Source: Gloeophyllum trabeum ATCC 11539
Lineage: Eukaryota; Basidiomycota; Agaricomycetes; Gloeophyllales; Gloeophyllaceae
NCBI RefSeq assembly: GCF_000344685.1
Contig: NW_006920415.1
Coordinates: forward strand, 1,467,678 to 1,479,321
Length of the DNA: 11,644 bases
Reading direction: 5' to 3'
Positions 7,976-11,644 of the stretch are shown one piece after another. The number at the start of each line of letters is the position of its first letter. Position 1 is the stretch's first letter. The notes under the pieces are model-generated. The model was not told the origin of the DNA, ran no database searches, and saw only the letters and a program-made list of their open reading frames with translations. The position numbers and the translations under genes are program-made.

Positions 7976-8120
7976 TCAGGAGAATCTGCGTCCATGCTCT
8001 CGACATCATACTCTCTTTCACTGAGGATCCTTGTTTGTTCTGGGAATATTGATCTTCTCATTCGACAGGTACTAATCTTGTAATTAGCTGGAATCCACGC
8101 TCTTTCGACAACCACGTGCA

Positions 8121-9416
8121 TCACCATTGCACCACAAATATCCCCGGTCCTCTTAGGGGGATTAATACCACTCCTTTGGAGTATACAATACAGTGATCAA
8201 CCCATCCCCACCTATCACCGGCCTTGCGAGCCTTCGTGTTGTACGGCTCTGGCTGCACAGGCGATGCCCGCGTGATTAGCATCTCTTCTGCACTTTTATC
8301 TTTGAAGCCTTCGTCCGAGATAGTTTGCAGGGGGAGAACACTAAGGCCTCCGGCCTTGGTGACAATGACCAGCTCGTCGGTGAGAGTGCACTGCGCTGTG
8401 AGGTAGGTCTCGGGCTGGTAGCGGAATGATGCCTCCCTTATCACCTCTCCGCTGACAGGGTTCAGAAAGGAAATGATGAATGTGTCTACGGAATCGCTGA
8501 ACTTTCCCCGCGAGCTGAGGACTACGATCGCCTGCAGCGCAGGGTGGTAAGTGACTTTCTTGACCACGGAGTCGAAACGCCGTATCCAGGATATCGCGAG
8601 ACCAGGAGCGAGGGCGTAAACAGTGCTGCGCGTGGAATCAGGATGGTGGTCGCAGGACGACTGCGTGCCCTTGACGTGGAGCACGGTGGTGCCGTCCGGA
8701 AGCATCGTCGTTGCGCCGGGCTCGAGCCAGTCGGCACGATCCTCGGGGACGGTGAGGTCCGTCCGGGCGCTGTCACCCGAGCGGGAGTACAATGCGAGGG
8801 TGAGGCTACTCGAAGGTACGGAGGTCGACGAGGTCAATAGTGTGAAGTCCTCCCCCCGATCGAAGAGCTGCACTGGGATGAAAATATCCTTCTGGGTCAG
8901 GGAAGGCACGCGTAGGACTTCTTGGAAACCTGAGGATCCGACCCTGAAGACGATGATCTGGGGCGCCGGCTCTCCCATGGCTACAGCCATATAGTCCGAG
9001 GAGCAGCGTATCGAGGATGTGCCCAAGGCAAGCCGCCCGGAGAGCTCAGTCACTTCCAATAGCTGTCCTGAATCTGTTGAATACGCCCGCAAAACAGCGG
9101 GGCTGTCTTTCCGGTCATCCCTGAGAGACGGGGGACAGTCGTACCCGACTGCCAGTATGGAGTGGGCGGGTGCATACGTGACCGTGGACCTATGGGGCAA
9201 GATCTCTCCCGGGAGGGCTGGTTCGAGCTTTGTCACGTACGTCGGACTGCCTGAGTCTATCGACCAGACGTTAGATGCAGCGCCAAAAGAGTCGAAGGTG
9301 ATAATGTAGGGACGGGATGCGGAATGGATAGATTTCAAGGGCTCCCATGGAGCTTTGGGGTCCAGGACATCTTCGTCTACCTTGTGTCGCAGTGTAAGGC
9401 CACGGAAGTTGGCCAT
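8121..9416 (-). CDS. WD40/beta-propeller-like protein, right copy
   Basis: This intronless frame of 431 codons (MANFRGLTLRHKVDED...) is the inverted copy of the gene at 1208-2503, with no insertion or deletion between them. Substitutions cluster: 20 in residues 2-126, 10 over residues 127-424, and five in the last seven residues (GIFVVQW against DMYVTRW). No stop or frameshift has arisen, so both copies are probably maintained or recently homogenised. The propeller-like features are those of the left copy (NVWSIDSG, VLRAYSTDSGQLL, IIVFRV, STVYALAPGLAISWIRRFD). An in-frame TAG lies two codons before the ATG, which fixes this start unless a spliced upstream exon joins at the AG before GGTATG. 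Its convergent partner is now the F-box pseudogene. Biological role unknown. Confidence 0.75.
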   Translation of the reverse strand: MANFRGLTLRHKVDEDVLDPKAPWEPLKSIHSASRPYIITFDSFGAASNVWSIDSGSPTYVTKLEPALPGEILPHRSTVTYAPAHSILAVGYDCPPSLRDDRKDSPAVLRAYSTDSGQLLEVTELSGRLALGTSSIRCSSDYMAVAMGEPAPQIIVFRVGSSGFQEVLRVPSLTQKDIFIPVQLFDRGEDFTLLTSSTSVPSSSLTLALYSRSGDSARTDLTVPEDRADWLEPGATTMLPDGTTVLHVKGTQSSCDHHPDSTRSTVYALAPGLAISWIRRFDSVVKKVTYHPALQAIVVLSSRGKFSDSVDTFIISFLNPVSGEVIREASFRYQPETYLTAQCTLTDELVIVTKAGGLSVLPLQTISDEGFKDKSAEEMLITRASPVQPEPYNTKARKAGDRWGWVDHCIVYSKGVVLIPLRGPGIFVVQW

Positions 9417-10240
9417 ACCCTACAGGTGGCAAAGCAACAAGGCCAATCCTTTCGCTTACAACCTTGCCGTACGTGTGCGGGGCAGGAGTTTAAGTTGCTA
9501 CGCTTCACATCTCAAAGGGGGGCTGATAAAGAAATGCACGCATGCTCGAGATGCTTCTGCTCCGGTTTGTGTCAGTTCTGGACGTTACCACTCCCTCTGA
9601 AAGATCGATGTTACCCAGTCAAACTGATATCGATTCAACATCTGCGCTGATCAGGGCTAAACCATTAGTATAAGTAGAAGGCAAGAAGTGATTGAGTGAT
9701 GTGCGTCGCATCCAAGAACGCCGGTGGCAGATGGTGGCGCACTGGGCGCAATACCTATTGGGATATTGAGCCACCGCAAAAGTATAGACGAACGGAGACA
9801 AAGATCAAATTTTGTTCATAGTGTTACCTTCCACCGCAGATAAACGAACTGCACTGGATAAATGCGGGTCAGGATCAGATGTTACACGTTCAAGGGCAAC
9901 AGGATTCCAACTCTGTTCGATGACTGTGAGGGGCACAATCATGAGTCATGACGCGACAAGAGCCTCGTTGAACGGTCTTCACTAAATGAGAGGAGCCGCC
10001 ACTGCATCGGGGGAAATAGACAGCAAATGCTCAGCAATAATAAGCACCAGCACCAGCGAAGTGACGAGTTGATGTAGGCTTGTGCAGGGGATCCCTTGTA
10101 GCCACTTCGAAAGTTTCGCGCGGATCGACTTGGGGGGGCCCTAGCTCGGCGTAATGATCTCGCCCGAAAGTTCCGGCCACTGCCTCCATACCTGCAGTGA
10201 TTGTGTTCCTCGCAACCGGCGATGGGAGATGCGGTATGAT
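9417..10240. other. Intergenic region between propeller-like copy and secreted-protein gene
   Basis: About 9580-9745 still matches the left arm upstream tract (901-1070). Beyond it I find no further counterpart. Frames here are short and without family likeness. Near the right end are a G7 run (about 10131-10137) and an inverted GAA-AG-TTC (10166-10173), the arrangement of a minimal heat-shock element, 83 bp before the next TATA box. It may be chance. Confidence 0.45.
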
Positions 10241-10255
10241 CGCTTCTGTCCTTAG

Positions 10256-10262
10256 TATAAAG
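10256..10262 (+). promoter_or_regulatory. TATA box of the secreted-protein gene
   Basis: TATAAAG lies 141 bp upstream of the ATG at 10403. It is followed by a long pyrimidine-rich tract (about 10318-10385), which is common in strongly expressed fungal genes between the TATA box and the start. Inferred transcription start is about 10290, with a leader of about 110 nt. Confidence 0.55.
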
Positions 10263-10402
10263 GGCAGCAGGAATGAGGGAGAGCCCCTATCGCCGGTCGG
10301 TCCTGGTCATTATTGTATTCACGTCCTTTCTCTTCCTGACCTTCTTTCCTTTCTCTTTAATTCGGATTTTCTTGTACTTCTTTTATAACGAACCCCGCCA
10401 TC

Positions 10403-11466
10403 ATGCGTCCCTTCGCCTTGTTCACCACTTTAGTTATTGCTGCATGTGTCTTCGTGCAGGGCGCGCCGGTATCAGAAGGTAAGCCAACCATTCGTGCGAG
10501 GATAGAGCATGAGCTGACTACTCTTATATATAGTGGGACTTCAGACAACGGATGGTGCGTTCGAACTGGAGGCGGCCAGCCACCAGTTCGATGCTCGTAC
10601 GACCAAGGCCAAGGTAGCGAAGAAACCCGCGAGCGCAGCCGCAGCCGCATCTGCCCCCAAGGGTGCCGGCGCAAAGCCAGTGGGCAAGACCACCGCGGAT
10701 AGCTCGACCAAATCCGCCAAGAAAACATCCAGCACGCCCGCAAAAAAGTGCGCGGCGCTCCAGGGATGCGCTGGATGCACCGCCAACTCGGCGTGCGGGT
10801 TCAGCAAGACGACGTTCAAGTGCGAATCGAAGAAGCACACGGGGCAGATAACTGCTGAGAATAAGCAGGGGTGTGCGCTGATGAATCAAATGCAGGGGGT
10901 GAGTCACTCCAGTCATCTTGAGGGAAGTTGAGAGGTGATGGGGTTTGTTTTGCGTCATAGCTTTTCCAGGCGGTGAATGGCAAGAGCGCTGCAGGGGTGA
11001 TCCCGGCGGCCGTGGCATCCGAGTTTAACCACATTTCCGGCCATGTCTTGAAGGGCGAGGCGAGCAACCCGGACGCGGGCCGCCACACCAAGTCTGCGTG
11101 GCTCGCGACGCACAAGAACCAGACGCCAACCACGCAGAACGCGAAGACGCACATCCTGCAGTTCCCTGTAAGTCGTCTTCCCCGCGATTCCTTGCACGGC
11201 GCTGATCTGTCCAATGCACACAGCCTCTGAAGACGGTCTGGGACGACGGCTTCTACGACGACACCGACATAAAGAACATGTGCGCGATAAGCATCGCCCT
11301 GCGCAAGAAGGCGGGGAGTGCGCGCGCGTCATTCGTCGTGCAGACGCCGTTCGGCACGCCGATCTGCGTGGAGACGTTCACGCAGGGGACCGGGAGCTGC
11401 TTCCCGGTCGGGACGGATAAGCCGAAGCAGGGGCTTGGGCAGCAGTGTGGGCAGGGACAGGATTGA
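10403..11466 (+). CDS. Secreted Cys-rich protein with Lys/Ala-rich linker, four exons
   Basis: Exons 10403-10478, 10534-10898, 10970-11167 and 11224-11466 join to 293 aa; introns are GT-AG, 55, 71 and 56 nt. Exon 1 encodes a clear signal peptide (MRPFALFTTLVIAACVFVQG, cleavage near residue 20). Residues 48-97 form a Lys/Ala/Ser/Thr/Pro-rich linker. The Cys-rich module starts C98-x5-C104-x2-C107-x5-C113-GF...C122...C139, a spacing that recalls PSI modules. Residues 148-213 have no Cys and one NQT sequon. Exon 4 adds four more Cys (NMCAI, PICVET, GSCFPV, QQCGQ). Ten Cys in the mature part suggests up to five disulfides. I do not recognise a characterised family; a cell-wall, effector-like or extracellular role is inference. 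Context is accurate (GCCATCATG). It lies outside the inverted arms and converges on the DHHC relic. Confidence 0.85.
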
Positions 11467-11509
11467 GTTCGTGTTGCATCGTGTATACATTGCTTTATGC
11501 ATCATGGGT

Positions 11510-11644
11510 CGAAACGAAGTTGTACAATATCATGCATGACAGTCAGCATGTCTGAGTTCGGGACACGGTACTAGCTACTTACGGTCACAGATGATAGACA
11601 AGGGTGCGCCCCCAAGGGCTTGACGAACTTCTTGTAACGATACC
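11510..11644 (-). pseudogene. Decayed DHHC palmitoyltransferase fragment (runs off the right edge)
   Basis: The reverse strand from 11644 aligns with exon 4 end, intron 4 and exon 5 start of the DHHC gene (about 5817-5970). The exon part reads RYKKFVKPLGAHPCL where the intact gene has CYKEKFVKPLRAHHCR. The intron part begins GTAAGTAGCT at 11582 (intact GTGAGTAGCT) and shares CATGCATGATA near its end. Its length is 56 against 55 nt, but the acceptor AG has become AT (11527-11528). Following sequence keeps traces of CILRFDHHC out of frame. The His-His-Cys is changed to His-Pro-Cys and the next Cys is lost. It is therefore a relic, inverted relative to the intact gene. More of it may lie to the right of the window. 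Confidence 0.72.

Larger units (their letters stand above)
6976..9745. repeat. Right arm of the large imperfect inverted duplication
   Basis: This arm is the mirror image of about 897-4331. Its inner end (6976-7320) matches 4331-4003. At 7320/7321 the match jumps to the equivalent of 3392, so about 610 bp (F-box promoter, start and first 142 codons) is missing here. It then continues through the F-box remnant, a diverged 3' flank, the near-identical propeller-like gene and the upstream tract to about 9745. The spacer to the left arm is about 2.6 kb and holds the DHHC gene. Confidence 0.85.

Noticed and set aside
897..9745. Terminal inverted repeats of a large transposon carrying the DHHC gene
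   Set aside because: The arms hold ordinary host-type genes, diverge unevenly, and show no transposase, short TIR or target-site duplication that I can see.
897..9745. Assembly artefact joining two haplotypes head to head
   Set aside because: The arms are too diverged outside the conversion tract and differ by a 610-bp deletion. A recent artefact would be near identical throughout. Not fully excluded without reads.
10100..10173. Heat-shock element in the secreted-protein promoter
   Set aside because: There is only one minimal GAA-nn-TTC pair; the nearby TTCGAAAGTTTC has wrong spacing. Too weak to list as a site of its own.
1..11644. CRISPR arrays, tRNA/rRNA genes, phage or bacterial-style operons, defence systems
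   Set aside because: No direct-repeat arrays or cloverleaf-like sequences were seen. Introns and gene families are eukaryotic throughout.

Overview
The window looks like nuclear DNA of a filamentous basidiomycete, most likely an agaricomycete. Protein genes are split by many short GT-AG introns (about 44-71 nt) with CTRAY-like branch sites. TATA boxes sit in some promoters. The families present (a RecQ-type helicase of an expanded lineage, F-box/propeller-like genes, a long DHHC palmitoyltransferase, a small secreted Cys protein) are usual in mushroom and polypore genomes. No species can be named from the sequence alone.

Layout: 1-360 (-) is the N-terminal part of a RecQ-like helicase running off the left edge, with two MCB-type ACGCGT sites just upstream. 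About 897-4331 is the left arm of a gene-bearing inverted duplication. It holds an intronless 431-aa propeller-like gene (1208-2503, +), a convergent intact F-box gene (2647-3819, -), and a non-coding or relic segment (about 4003-4331). The spacer at 4332-6975 holds a complete DHHC-type S-palmitoyltransferase gene (4876-6830, +) that I resolve into ten exons, 488 aa. About 6976-9745 is the right arm, a mirror image of the left: relic segment, a wrecked F-box pseudogene (7330-7975, +), and a second 431-aa propeller-like gene (8121-9416, -). At 10403-11466 (+) lies a four-exon, 293-aa secreted Cys-rich protein. The right edge (about 11510-11644, -) holds a decayed fragment of a second DHHC gene.

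The main story is the inverted duplication. The two arms differ very unevenly. Flanks and F-box parts are heavily diverged, with deletions of about 610 bp and 60 bp in the right F-box copy. The propeller-like genes are about 92% identical in protein and contain a 285-bp stretch with no mismatch (2164-2448 = 8460-8176 reversed), which stops abruptly near the stop codon. That pattern fits gene conversion between the arms. The arms also flank the palmitoyltransferase gene, so recombination between them could invert it. The DHHC fragment at the right edge, in the opposite orientation, shows that the duplication history reached beyond the two arms. I see no sign of a defence system, CRISPR, transposase, biosynthetic cluster or RNA gene.
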